46,145 nucleotides of DNA from an uncultured Pelagibacteraceae bacterium (GTDB lineage: Bacteria > Pseudomonadota > Alphaproteobacteria > Pelagibacterales > Pelagibacteraceae), in the NCBI GenBank assembly GCA_902581605.1, contig CACHPE010000011.1, positions 1-46,145 on the forward strand. The letters are read 5' to 3'. Below are positions 36,222 through 44,262 of the stretch, one piece after another (the stretch's first letter is position 1; each line of letters begins with the position of its first letter). Under the pieces are notes generated by a model, which was not told where the DNA came from, made no database searches, and saw only the letters and a program-made list of their open reading frames with translations. The position numbers and the translations under genes were made by a program.

Positions 36222-36995
36222 TTACTTAGCTCTTTTTCCTGCAGAACTAGTTGCAGCAGCCCAAATTACTAGACCGAATGCAATTTTGTTAATGAAGTCA
36301 GCTAAGTTGTAAACGACGTTAAGCGAGTCAGCGTCAACACCACCAGTTAAGTAACCAAATACATAACCTAGTGGGTAAATTGCCCAACCTACAGTAACGA
36401 TCATTCTCATTGCTCCGAATGCAGTTACAAGAGCTTTGTTACCACTCTTTGATGCAGCTTTACCAGCTTCACCTGAGAATACTTCATAAAGAATGTATAC
36501 CCAACCTGCCATTCCAATGATGAAACCTAGTGTAGCATTTATATATCCTGCTTCACCTAAGTATCCACCGATAAGCATCACTAATGAACCAATTAACAAT
36601 CTCCAGAACATTCCAGAATTTGCTTTGTTAATAGCTGCTAGAATTAAATAGAATTCTACCATCTGTAATGGCACAGTGATTAACCAGTCAATGTATCTGT
36701 ATACTGTTGGCGAGTCCCCAGTAGCCACCCATACTTCTCTCATGTACATGTAGTGTATGAATGCAATACCAGTTACTAGACCAGCAACAATTACTGATGT
36801 TCTCCAACCAGTTGCGACGTTACCAACTTCCATGAAAAAGAAAGCAGTAGCTGCCAACATTCCCATTGAGATAACCCAGAATGAAATTCCGACGAAGTCA
36901 TCTTGGTTCAACATCGTTGCGTCTGCTGCAATAGCTATACCTGAAAAACCTATCAAGCCCATAGCTGCTAAAGCAAACAGTTTAAGTTTATTCAT
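36222..36995 (-). CDS. blue-tuned proton-pumping proteorhodopsin
   Basis: A light-driven outward proton pump that binds retinal. The 257-residue protein has a signal peptide (LFALAAMGLIGFSGIAIAA) and seven transmembrane helices. Key residues: His81 (partner of the acceptor), proton acceptor Asp103 and donor Glu114 in RYIDWLITVPLQMVEFYLI, spectral-tuning Gln111 (Q105 in classical numbering, blue absorbing) and retinal Lys237 in DFINKIAFGL. A good AGGGAG precedes the ATG. It is monocistronic, with a terminator behind it and a 16-base palindrome in its leader region. No carotenoid-cleaving blh gene is in the window. Confidence 0.98.
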   Translation of the reverse strand: MNKLKLFALAAMGLIGFSGIAIAADATMLNQDDFVGISFWVISMGMLAATAFFFMEVGNVATGWRTSVIVAGLVTGIAFIHYMYMREVWVATGDSPTVYRYIDWLITVPLQMVEFYLILAAINKANSGMFWRLLIGSLVMLIGGYLGEAGYINATLGFIIGMAGWVYILYEVFSGEAGKAASKSGNKALVTAFGAMRMIVTVGWAIYPLGYVFGYLTGGVDADSLNVVYNLADFINKIAFGLVIWAAATSSAGKRAK

Positions 36996-37025
36996 AAAAA
37001 ACTCCCTCTTCGTTAGTTTTTATTT

Positions 37026-37041
37026 TAGTTTATATAAACTA
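37026..37041. promoter_or_regulatory. 16-base perfect palindrome upstream of proteorhodopsin
   Basis: TAGTTTATATAAACTA equals its own reverse complement and lies about 30 bases before the proteorhodopsin ATG. A smaller palindrome, ACTTAAGT (37043-37050), sits next to it. TATAAA within it could be the -10 of the proteorhodopsin promoter, so a dimeric regulator bound here would block or modulate transcription. It could also be a weak RNA hairpin in the leader. Only the symmetry is observed. Confidence 0.4.
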
Positions 37042-37204
37042 GACTTAAGTTTCTTTAAGCCAACTTTGCGGTTAATAGCAAATTAAATTAGTTTTATGAA
37101 GACTTAATTGTCACTAATAAGCATTGATTTTACTTAATTTTTAAAATTAAATACAATTTACAAGTTAAAAACCAAAAAAAAAAAGGAATTCGAATCAAAT
37201 TTTT

Positions 37205-39106
37205 ATGTCTTCTAAGTTTAGTCAAATTTACGAAAGTTCTATAAAAAATCCTGAAAAATTCTGGCAAGAAGCCTCTGAAGATATCTTTTGGTTTAAAAAA
37301 CCTACCAAAATTTTAAATAAATCTAACTCTCCTTTCTATAAATGGTTCGAAGATGGTGTTACAAATACGTGTTATAATGCTTTAGACATCCATATTGATC
37401 AAGGAAGAGGTCAAAAAACAGCTTTAATCTACGATAGCCCTATTACAGGTAACAAAAGTAAGTTCACTTACGAGAAATTGAGGTCAAAGGTTTCTAAATT
37501 TGCAGGGGCATTAAAAGCTCAAGGCGCTAACAAAGGTGATAGAGTGATTATTTACATGCCAATGATCCCTGAAGCAGTGGTAGCTATGCTAGCTTGTGCA
37601 AGAATTGGTGCAATTCACTCTGTTGTGTTTGGAGGATTTGCCTCAAATGAGCTTGCAAGTAGAATAGATGACAGTAAAGCAAAATTATTAGTGACTGCTT
37701 CTTGTGGTTTTGAACCCGGAAGAACAGTTGAGTACAAACCTCTTGTTGATGAAGCGATAAAAATCGCCAATCATAAAATTGAAAAGATGATCTTGTTCCA
37801 AAGACCAGGAAATGAAGTTCAACTAAATGCACCTAAAGAAGTCAGTTGGGAAGAGGTTGTGTCTGAAGCTAAAGATGTAGACTGTGTTGAGATGAATTCA
37901 AATGAGTTTGCATACATTTTATATACTTCAGGTACAACAGGAACTCCTAAAGGTATAGTGAGAGATATTGGTGGTCACATTGTTGCTCTCAAGTGGACTA
38001 TGAAAAATATCTATAACATTGATACAAATGACATTTGGTGGTCTGCAAGTGACATTGGTTGGATTGTTGGACACTCTTATATTGTTTATGCGCCTCTATT
38101 TAAAGGATGTACCACAGTTTTGTTTGAAGGTAAGCCAGTTGGAACTCCAGATGCAGGAGCTTTTTGGAAAATAATATCTGACTATAAAGTAAAGTCTCTT
38201 TTTACAGCTCCGACAGCTTTTAGAGCAATCAAGAAAGAGGATCCTGAGGGTAAATTTTTCTCAAAATATGATTTGAGTAGTTTTGAGAGCTTATTTCTAG
38301 CTGGAGAAAGAGCTGATCCAGATACAATTAAGTGGGCAGAAAATTTACTTAAAGTACCAGTGATTGATCATTGGTGGCAAACAGAGACTAGTTGGGCAAT
38401 AAGCTCAAATTGTACAGGTATTGAAATGATGGAAACAAAATATGGTTCAGCCTGCAAAGCCGTCCCTGGATATGATGTCAAAATCATTAAACCAGATCAA
38501 TCTTTGGCCAAACCAAATGAAATGGGAGACATCGTTGTAAAACTCCCTTTGCCTCCAGGCACTTTTCCAACATTATGGAATGCAGATCAAAGATACAAAG
38601 AAAACTATATGTCTAATTATGAAGGATACTACCAAACATATGATGCGGGCCACATCGATGATGATGGTTATATTTGGATCATGTCTAGAACTGACGATAT
38701 TATAAATGTAGCAGGTCATAGATTATCAACCGGAGCGATCGAGGAAGTATTATCCGAACATCAATCTGTTGCTGAATGTGCAGTGCTTGGAATAGCAGAT
38801 AAATTAAAAGGGCAATTACCTATAGGATTAGTAGTTTTAAAATCTGGTGTTGATAAAGATAATGAAACTATATCTAAAGAATGTGTACAAATGGTTAGAG
38901 ATAAAATTGGACCTGTTGCTGCATTTAAAGTGGTAATTGTTATTAAAAGATTACCAAAAACAAGATCAGGAAAAATTTTAAGAGGGACCATAAGAAAAAT
39001 TGCAGATGGTGTTGAATACAAAATACCACCAACAATTGATGATCCTGCAATTTTAACAGAAATAAAAGAAGATTTAATTAACCACAAAATCTTAAATAAT
39101 GGTTAA
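37205..39106 (+). CDS. prpE: propionyl-CoA synthetase (acyl-CoA synthetase, ANL family)
   Basis: Activates propionate (or acetate) to the acyl-CoA through an acyl-adenylate. The 633-residue protein has the ANL motifs FAYILYTSGTTGTPKGIVRD near residue 240, DHWWQTETSW near 393, YDAGHIDDDGYIWIMSRTDD near 480 and the catalytic Lys590 in KTRSGKILRGTIRK. DIGGHIVALKWTM and WWSASDIGWIVGHSYIVY are closer to PrpE than to Acs, but acetate activity is possible. It diverges from proteorhodopsin across about 210 AT-rich bases. Its 3' end overlaps the SMR gene by 8 bases. Confidence 0.88.
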   Translation: MSSKFSQIYESSIKNPEKFWQEASEDIFWFKKPTKILNKSNSPFYKWFEDGVTNTCYNALDIHIDQGRGQKTALIYDSPITGNKSKFTYEKLRSKVSKFAGALKAQGANKGDRVIIYMPMIPEAVVAMLACARIGAIHSVVFGGFASNELASRIDDSKAKLLVTASCGFEPGRTVEYKPLVDEAIKIANHKIEKMILFQRPGNEVQLNAPKEVSWEEVVSEAKDVDCVEMNSNEFAYILYTSGTTGTPKGIVRDIGGHIVALKWTMKNIYNIDTNDIWWSASDIGWIVGHSYIVYAPLFKGCTTVLFEGKPVGTPDAGAFWKIISDYKVKSLFTAPTAFRAIKKEDPEGKFFSKYDLSSFESLFLAGERADPDTIKWAENLLKVPVIDHWWQTETSWAISSNCTGIEMMETKYGSACKAVPGYDVKIIKPDQSLAKPNEMGDIVVKLPLPPGTFPTLWNADQRYKENYMSNYEGYYQTYDAGHIDDDGYIWIMSRTDDIINVAGHRLSTGAIEEVLSEHQSVAECAVLGIADKLKGQLPIGLVVLKSGVDKDNETISKECVQMVRDKIGPVAAFKVVIVIKRLPKTRSGKILRGTIRKIADGVEYKIPPTIDDPAILTEIKEDLINHKILNNG

Positions 39107-39431
39107 AACTTATATCTTTTTAATCGCCGCAATATTTTGTGAGGTTGCTGGAACAATGTTGCTACCTATTTCTCAAAACTTCACAAAATTTATACCAACA
39201 CTTTCTTTATCTGCTTTTTATCTTACAGCTTTTTATCTGTTAACTTTTGTAGTTAATAAACTTCCTATAGCAATAGTGTACGCAACATGGAGTGGTCTTG
39301 GAATTTTTACAATAGCAATTCTTGGTTATATTTTTTTTAAACAAACTTTAGCTTGGCAAGCAATACTTGGATTATTCTTAATTGTAATTGGAGTGATATT
39401 AGTAAATAGTTTTACTGGAAAGCTTAGCTAA
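39099..39431 (+). CDS. small multidrug resistance (SMR) family transporter
   Basis: A 110-residue protein with four membrane helices. It has the SMR hallmarks: the membrane-embedded Glu15 in FCEVAGTMLL, IAIVYATWSGLGIFTIAILG, and a fourth helix ILGLFLIVIGVILVNSF. EmrE-type members export cationic drugs against protons, while others export guanidinium or polyamines; the substrate is not clear. It overlaps prpE by 8 bases and overlaps the convergent dihydroorotase-type gene by 8 bases. Confidence 0.88.
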   Translation: MVKTYIFLIAAIFCEVAGTMLLPISQNFTKFIPTLSLSAFYLTAFYLLTFVVNKLPIAIVYATWSGLGIFTIAILGYIFFKQTLAWQAILGLFLIVIGVILVNSFTGKLS

Positions 39432-40731
39432 ACTGTAAAGGTGTTCCATCAGGATCACCTAAAATTTTTCCATCCTGCATTTTAACTTTACCAGCAATAA
39501 TCGTATGAGTTGGTTTTCCTTTAAATTTAAATCCATTAAATGGTGACCATTTACATTTACTCTCTATATTTCCATTTTTAATCTCAATAGTCTTGTTCAT
39601 GTCTACGATAGTAAAATCTGCATCATAACCTTCTTTAATAAATCCTTTGTTTTTAATTCCAAAAATCTTTACTGGATTTTCACAAACAAAGTTCATCAAT
39701 TGATTAAGTGATAGTTTTCCATCATTTATGTGATTTAACATTACAGGCATTAAAGTTTGAACTCCTGGCATCCCTGAAGGAGTATTTGGATATACCTTAT
39801 CCTTATTCTCTTTTAAATGAGGGGCATGATCTGACCCGATAGTATCATTGAAGTTATTTCTCACTCCATACCACAATCTATCATAATGAGATTTGTCTCT
39901 TAATGGTGGGTTCATCTGAGCATATGTTCCAAGTTTGTCGTAACAGTCTGGAGCATAAAGGGTTAAATGTTGGGGAGTAATCTCAAATGTTATGTTTCCT
40001 TTGTGTTGTGATAGAAAATCAATTTCTTCTTTTGTTGTAATATGAAGCACATGAGCTTTTTTATTATATTTTTCTGCAATTCGAACAATTCGTCTTGTAG
40101 ATGCTATTGCACATTCTGCACTTCGCCATACTGGATGAGTATGAACATCACCTTCTTTAATCAATTTCTTATTAACTTTTAAAATTGCCTCATCCTCGGA
40201 ATGAACCGCGACTACTTTTGAAGCATTTTGAAAAACCTTATCTATATCCTCCTCCTCAGCAACTAATAAATTTCCAGTTGAGGATCCAGCAAAAAGTTTA
40301 ATTCCACAACATCCTTCTAAACCTTCTAAACTTGCTAAATCATCTGCATTATCTGCTGTTGCTCCAAAATAAAAAGCATAGTTGCAATACATTCTATTTT
40401 TAGCGAGATCTAATTTTCTTTGAAATTCCTTCATGTTAGAAGTTGGCGGATTAGTATTTGGCATTTCGAATACGCTTGTAATACCTCCTGCTATTGCTGC
40501 TCTACTACCTGAGTGAAGATCCTCAGTATCTGTTGATCCTGGTTCTCTAAAATGTGTTTGGGTATCTATGCAACCAGGTAACACTGTATGAGCCTCTGCA
40601 TTAATTGTCTCTTTTGCCTCTTCTGAAATTTGTCCAATCTTTTGGATTTTTCCCTCTTTTATTGCAACATTTACATCCTTTAACTCACCATCGATGTAAC
40701 ATTGTCCGTTTTTAATTATAAGATCTAACAT
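39424..40731 (-). CDS. dihydroorotase-type cyclic amidohydrolase
   Basis: A 435-residue amidohydrolase close to class I dihydroorotase, which closes carbamoyl-aspartate to dihydroorotate in pyrimidine synthesis. It has VLPGCIDTQTHFREPGSTD at residues 50-68, EMPNTNPPTSN, GIKLFAGSSTGNLL, VAVHSEDEA and GSDHAPH. The first metal His of the usual HxH is Gln58, with His60 kept; an alphaproteobacterial subgroup is known to have this DxQxH form, and it may be an active or a structural relative. The length is normal. It diverges from the YgfZ gene, with a TATAAT on each strand of the 43-base gap. Confidence 0.82.
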   Translation of the reverse strand: MLDLIIKNGQCYIDGELKDVNVAIKEGKIQKIGQISEEAKETINAEAHTVLPGCIDTQTHFREPGSTDTEDLHSGSRAAIAGGITSVFEMPNTNPPTSNMKEFQRKLDLAKNRMYCNYAFYFGATADNADDLASLEGLEGCCGIKLFAGSSTGNLLVAEEEDIDKVFQNASKVVAVHSEDEAILKVNKKLIKEGDVHTHPVWRSAECAIASTRRIVRIAEKYNKKAHVLHITTKEEIDFLSQHKGNITFEITPQHLTLYAPDCYDKLGTYAQMNPPLRDKSHYDRLWYGVRNNFNDTIGSDHAPHLKENKDKVYPNTPSGMPGVQTLMPVMLNHINDGKLSLNQLMNFVCENPVKIFGIKNKGFIKEGYDADFTIVDMNKTIEIKNGNIESKCKWSPFNGFKFKGKPTHTIIAGKVKMQDGKILGDPDGTPLQFS

Positions 40732-40745
40732 TTTGAGAAATTGTT

Positions 40746-40772
40746 ATTATATTACATTCTATAATTAATCAA
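40746..40772 (-). promoter_or_regulatory. candidate promoter of the dihydroorotase-type gene
   Basis: Read leftward, TTGATT (40772-40767), a 15-base spacer and a perfect TATAAT (40751-40746) precede the ATG by 14 bases. Rightward, a second perfect TATAAT (40760-40765) lies just before the YgfZ gene ATG at 40775, which would give a nearly leaderless transcript; its -35 is unclear. Confidence 0.5.
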
Positions 40773-40774
40773 TT

Positions 40775-41665
40775 ATGAATATAAAAAACGTTTATATTTT
40801 AGATGAAAGAGCAATTCTTTATATTTATGGAGAAGATGCAAAAGAGTTTCTGCAAAATCTCATCAGTAACGACATAAACAAAGTAAGCGATGTAAATAGT
40901 TGTTTTAGTTCATTACTTACACCTCAAGGTAAATTTTTATATGAATTTATAATCGTAAAACATAAGTCTGGATATATTTTGGATTGTGAAAAACCTCAGG
41001 CTGAGGAATTATTCAAACAATTATCTCTATATAAGCTAAGATCAAAAGTTGAAATTCTTAATTTAAGTAATGAATTTGTGGTAGCAGCATTTTCTCAAGA
41101 AAAATTTTTAACTTTTGATGAAGCAAAAGATCAACCTGGATACACAATTAAATATAGAGAAGATCCAATATTTTTAGATCCAAGAAATAAGGATTTGGGT
41201 GCGAGATTAATTATTAATTTAGAAAAACTTTATTTATCTTTGAAAAAACTTGATCTTCATGATGCAAACCTAAAAGAATATTACTCATTAAGTCATAGTC
41301 TTGGAATAGTTCCAAAAGATTTAAATAAATTAAAAGAAAAATTGTTTGGTATTGAATGTAATTTTGAAGAACTAAATGGAATTGATTTCAAAAAAGGTTG
41401 TTATGTAGGGCAAGAAAATACAGCACGAATTAAATTAAAGAACAAGCTTTCAAAAAGATTGTTTCCAATAAATGTAATTAATGGAAAACTGCACGAAGGT
41501 GAATGTATTTATAACAATGAAGTTGAAATAGGTAAGGTTTTAATTGATAGCGACTACCCTTTTGCTTTAATTAAATACTTAAACGAAAACTTTGATGAAA
41601 AAGCAAATTTTAAAACTAAAGAAGCTTCAATAAATGTCAATAAACCTGATTGGATAAAAAACTAA
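40775..41665 (+). CDS. ygfZ: YgfZ/GcvT-like folate-binding protein
   Basis: YgfZ-type proteins use tetrahydrofolate and help maintain or repair certain iron-sulfur enzymes, such as the tRNA methylthiotransferase MiaB. The 296-residue protein has an N-terminal GcvT-like domain (DAKEFLQNLISNDINKV near 21-37, LLTPQGKFLYEFII near 47-60) and the diagnostic KGCYVGQE at 207-214 with the reactive Cys209. The C-terminal part is short. The gene stands alone and ends five bases from the convergent 53-residue gene. Confidence 0.88.
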   Translation: MNIKNVYILDERAILYIYGEDAKEFLQNLISNDINKVSDVNSCFSSLLTPQGKFLYEFIIVKHKSGYILDCEKPQAEELFKQLSLYKLRSKVEILNLSNEFVVAAFSQEKFLTFDEAKDQPGYTIKYREDPIFLDPRNKDLGARLIINLEKLYLSLKKLDLHDANLKEYYSLSHSLGIVPKDLNKLKEKLFGIECNFEELNGIDFKKGCYVGQENTARIKLKNKLSKRLFPINVINGKLHEGECIYNNEVEIGKVLIDSDYPFALIKYLNENFDEKANFKTKEASINVNKPDWIKN

Positions 41666-41670
41666 TTGTC

Positions 41671-41832
41671 TTATTTAAATAAATAAACAATCATTAAAAT
41701 TATAAGAACTATAATAATCCAAATACTTAGATTTTTAAGAAATTGCTTTAACTGAGAATTTGATTGTAAAAAACTTGGTAGAACTAAAAGCAAAACCCCA
41801 ACCATAAACATTACTGAAAGTAATTTATCCAT
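41671..41832 (-). CDS. small two-helix membrane protein, 53 residues
   Basis: A 53-codon frame with a good Shine-Dalgarno (AGGAG about eight bases before the ATG at 41830-41832). The product has two hydrophobic helices, LLSVMFMVGVLLLVLPSF and IWIIIVLIILMIVYLF, joined by a polar hinge QSNSQLKQFLKNLS. It lies 26 bases downstream of tRNA-Leu on the same strand and may be cotranscribed with it. The function is unknown. The clear ribosome site and layout make it a likely real gene. Confidence 0.68.
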   Translation of the reverse strand: MDKLLSVMFMVGVLLLVLPSFLQSNSQLKQFLKNLSIWIIIVLIILMIVYLFK

Positions 41833-41858
41833 CAAAAACTCCTATATAAAATTCACTT

Positions 41859-41944
41859 TGGTGCGGTCGGAGAGACTCGAACTCTCATGGACTAGGTCCA
41901 CACGGCCCTCAACCGTGCCTGTCTACCAATTTCAGCACGACCGC
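41859..41944 (-). tRNA. tRNA-Leu (anticodon GAG)
   Basis: Read leftward: acceptor GCGGTCG pairs with CGACCGC, the D-arm region is TGCTGAAATTGGTAGACAGG, the anticodon stem CACGG/CCGTG holds the loop TTGAGGG with anticodon GAG, the long variable arm TGGACCTAGTCCA marks a class II tRNA, and the T-arm is GAGAGTTCGAGTCTCTC. The 3' CCA is encoded. It has its own promoter overlapping the upstream region of nadA and reads the CUC/CUU leucine codons. Confidence 0.97.
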
Positions 41945-41954
41945 GATATGTCCC

Positions 41955-41983
41955 ATAATAAATGAATGACAATCATGTTTCAA
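41955..41983 (-). promoter_or_regulatory. promoter of tRNA-Leu
   Basis: Read leftward, TTGAAA (41983-41978), a 17-base spacer and TATTAT (41960-41955) form a good sigma-70 promoter. It would start transcription at about the first base of the mature tRNA or a few bases earlier. It lies in the space before nadA, which is read the other way. Confidence 0.65.
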
Positions 41984-41999
41984 ATTGGTAAAAATCCCT

Positions 42000-42989
42000 A
42001 TGGAATTTACACAAGAAGTGCGTAAAGCAACAGATCCTATTTATCAGAAGATTTCTAAGGTTATGCCTGAAATTGAATGGTCAATGCATGCTCCTTATAT
42101 TCATAAAATTAATAAATTAAAAAAAGAGAAGAATGCTGTAATTCTTGCTCACAACTATCAAACACCAGAAATTTATCATGGTGTTGCAGATTTTTCTGCT
42201 GACTCTCTTGCATTAGCAATTGAAGCCTCAAAAACTTCAGCTGATATTATTTTAATGGCAGGGGTACATTTTATGGCAGAAACTGCAAAATTAATGAGCC
42301 CTGATAAAAAAGTTATTCTCCCTGATATGGATGCTGGCTGTTCTTTGTCATCATCTATTACTGGTAAAGATGTTAGGCTATTAAAAGAAAAATATCCAGG
42401 CGTTCCTGTTGTATCTTATGTCAATACTTCAGCAGAGGTTAAGGCAGAAACAGACGTTTGTTGTACTTCTGCTAATGCAGTTAAAATAGTTAAATCACTT
42501 GGGGTAAAAAGAGTAATATTTTTACCTGATGATTATTTAGCTAAATATGTTGCTTCACAAACTGATATTGAAATTATTTCTTGGAAAGGAATTTGCATTG
42601 TTCATGATCAATTTAATAAAAAAGAAATTGAGGATATAAGAAAAAATAATCCAGGAATTAAAATTATTGCACACCCAGAATGCCCTCCCGATGTAATTGA
42701 AGCAAGTGATTTTGCAGGATCAACATCTGGAATGATAAAATATGTAAAAGATAATCAACCAAAAAAAGTAATGATGGTTACTGAGTGCTCAATGAGTGAT
42801 AATATCCAGATAGAAAATCCAAATGTAGACTTTGTTAAACCATGTAATATGTGCCCTCACATGAAAAAAATTACACTTCCAAAGATATTAGATTGTCTAG
42901 AGAACGAAACTGGTGAAATTATTATGGACAAAGAAACAATTGAGAAAGCCAGAATATCTGTAGAAAGAATGGCAGCTATTGGCAGATAG
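42000..42989 (+). CDS. nadA: quinolinate synthase A
   Basis: NadA condenses iminoaspartate with dihydroxyacetone phosphate to quinolinate with a [4Fe-4S] cluster, in NAD synthesis. The product from ATG 42000 is 329 residues; a TTG five codons earlier (41985) is the alternative start. Visible are AVILAHNYQTPEIYHGVADF, ILMAGVHFMAETAKLM, cluster cysteines in PDMDAGCSLSSS, IAHPECPPDV, and PCNMCPHMKKITL. It is followed by nadC after four bases. nadB (aspartate oxidase) is not in the window. Confidence 0.95.
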   Translation: MEFTQEVRKATDPIYQKISKVMPEIEWSMHAPYIHKINKLKKEKNAVILAHNYQTPEIYHGVADFSADSLALAIEASKTSADIILMAGVHFMAETAKLMSPDKKVILPDMDAGCSLSSSITGKDVRLLKEKYPGVPVVSYVNTSAEVKAETDVCCTSANAVKIVKSLGVKRVIFLPDDYLAKYVASQTDIEIISWKGICIVHDQFNKKEIEDIRKNNPGIKIIAHPECPPDVIEASDFAGSTSGMIKYVKDNQPKKVMMVTECSMSDNIQIENPNVDFVKPCNMCPHMKKITLPKILDCLENETGEIIMDKETIEKARISVERMAAIGR

Positions 42990-42993
42990 ATAA

Positions 42994-43827
42994 GTGTCAA
43001 AAATAAAACTGAGCAAAGAATTTATCAAAAGCACGGTTAAGCTAGCATTGAATGAGGATCTTTATCCTTCGGGAGATATCACTTCAGGTTTAATTAATAA
43101 TAAGAAGGTCTTAACAGTTAAATTAATTTCAAATCAAAATGCAATTGTTGGAGGGTTATTATTTGCTAAACAAACTTTTGAATTAATTGATGATAAAATA
43201 AGATTTATTATTAAGAAAAAAGATGGTTCTAGAGTTAAAAAAGGAAATTTAATAGCTTTAATCAAAGGCAATGCGAAAAATATTCTAATCGCTGAAAGAG
43301 TAGCTTTAAACTTTTTGTCTCATATTTCTGGAATAGCAACAAAAACAAATGAGTTTGTTAAATTAGCAGGAAAAAAAACTAAAATTTGTTGCACAAGAAA
43401 AACGATTCCTAACTTAAGGGTTATCCAAAAATATGCTGTTAAATTAGGAGGTGGCACTAATCATAGATTTAATTTAAGTGATGAATATTTAATTAAAGAT
43501 AACCACATTGCTAGTTCAGATTTAAAGAGTTTGGTTTTTAAAGCTATTAAAAATAGAAAAGGAAAAAAAATTACCGTCGAAGTTGATACAATCAAGCAAC
43601 TTAAATCAATATTAGGTCTAAAATTTAATAGGGTTCTCTTAGATAACATGAGTATTAAAAATCTAAGAGAAAGTGTAAAGATTGCAAAAAAATATTATGA
43701 AACCGAGGCTTCAGGTAACGTTTCTTTAAAATCTGTTAAAGCTATTGCATCTACTGGAGTTAACAGAATTTCTGTAGGAAGTATTACACATAGTGCTCCT
43801 GCTGTTGATTTTAAGTTAGAGGTTTAA
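42994..43827 (+). CDS. nadC: nicotinate-nucleotide pyrophosphorylase
   Basis: NadC converts quinolinate and PRPP to nicotinate mononucleotide and CO2. The 277-residue protein starts with GTG and shows EDLYPSGDITSGLI, NFLSHISGIATKTNEFV, the substrate-binding CCTRKTIPNLRVIQKYAV with KLGGGTNHRFNLSDEYLIKDN, EVDTIKQL and LLDNMS, all typical. It follows nadA by four bases as one operon and overlaps the convergent pyrophosphohydrolase gene by 4 bases. Confidence 0.95.
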   Translation: MSKIKLSKEFIKSTVKLALNEDLYPSGDITSGLINNKKVLTVKLISNQNAIVGGLLFAKQTFELIDDKIRFIIKKKDGSRVKKGNLIALIKGNAKNILIAERVALNFLSHISGIATKTNEFVKLAGKKTKICCTRKTIPNLRVIQKYAVKLGGGTNHRFNLSDEYLIKDNHIASSDLKSLVFKAIKNRKGKKITVEVDTIKQLKSILGLKFNRVLLDNMSIKNLRESVKIAKKYYETEASGNVSLKSVKAIASTGVNRISVGSITHSAPAVDFKLEV

Positions 43828-44195
43828 TTCAAAAACTTAGACAAGTCTGGTTTAAAGTAGTTAGGACCTTTCATGACTTTTCCAGACTCATTGTAAATTG
43901 GTTTTCCATTTTCATCTAACTTGCTCATATTGGAATTTTGGACCTCATCAAAACATTTATCCAAATCAATTCCAAATGCATGCCCAGCTCCATAAGTTAC
44001 ATATAATATGTCTGTTAGAGCATCAGCTACTTCCAATAAATCCTTATTATTCATGGCTTCTGTAAGTTCTTCTAATTCCTCTTTGATTAGGTCTAACCTT
44101 AATTTATTTATTTTATCAGTGCTAAATGAAGGTTTTGTTTTAACCTCCTGACCAAAAGTTTTCATGAAAGTACCAACTTTGCTAAAATTCGACAT
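43824..44195 (-). CDS. MazG-like nucleotide pyrophosphohydrolase
   Basis: A 123-residue all-alpha NTP pyrophosphohydrolase-type protein. It has the family metal-binding helices KEELEELTEAMNNKDLLEVA near 52-71 and DALTDILYVTYGAGHAFGID near 72-91, with the ExxE and ExxD pattern, then a PNYFKPDLSKFL end common to phage- and bacterial PRA-PH-like members. It may remove damaged or non-canonical nucleotides; the substrate is unproven. It has a good AGGAG before its ATG. The gap to fumC is 67 bases, so its promoter and that of fumC lie there. Confidence 0.75.
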   Translation of the reverse strand: MSNFSKVGTFMKTFGQEVKTKPSFSTDKINKLRLDLIKEELEELTEAMNNKDLLEVADALTDILYVTYGAGHAFGIDLDKCFDEVQNSNMSKLDENGKPIYNESGKVMKGPNYFKPDLSKFLN

Positions 44196-44262
44196 AATGC
44201 TCCTGTATGTTTTTTATAATTTATTGTATGTTAATAATTATTTGTTACTTAAAAATTAATCA

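Noticed and set aside
37584..37832. Leftward open frame inside prpE
   Set aside because: Antisense to the adenylate-forming domain, His/Leu/Gln-rich, no motif.
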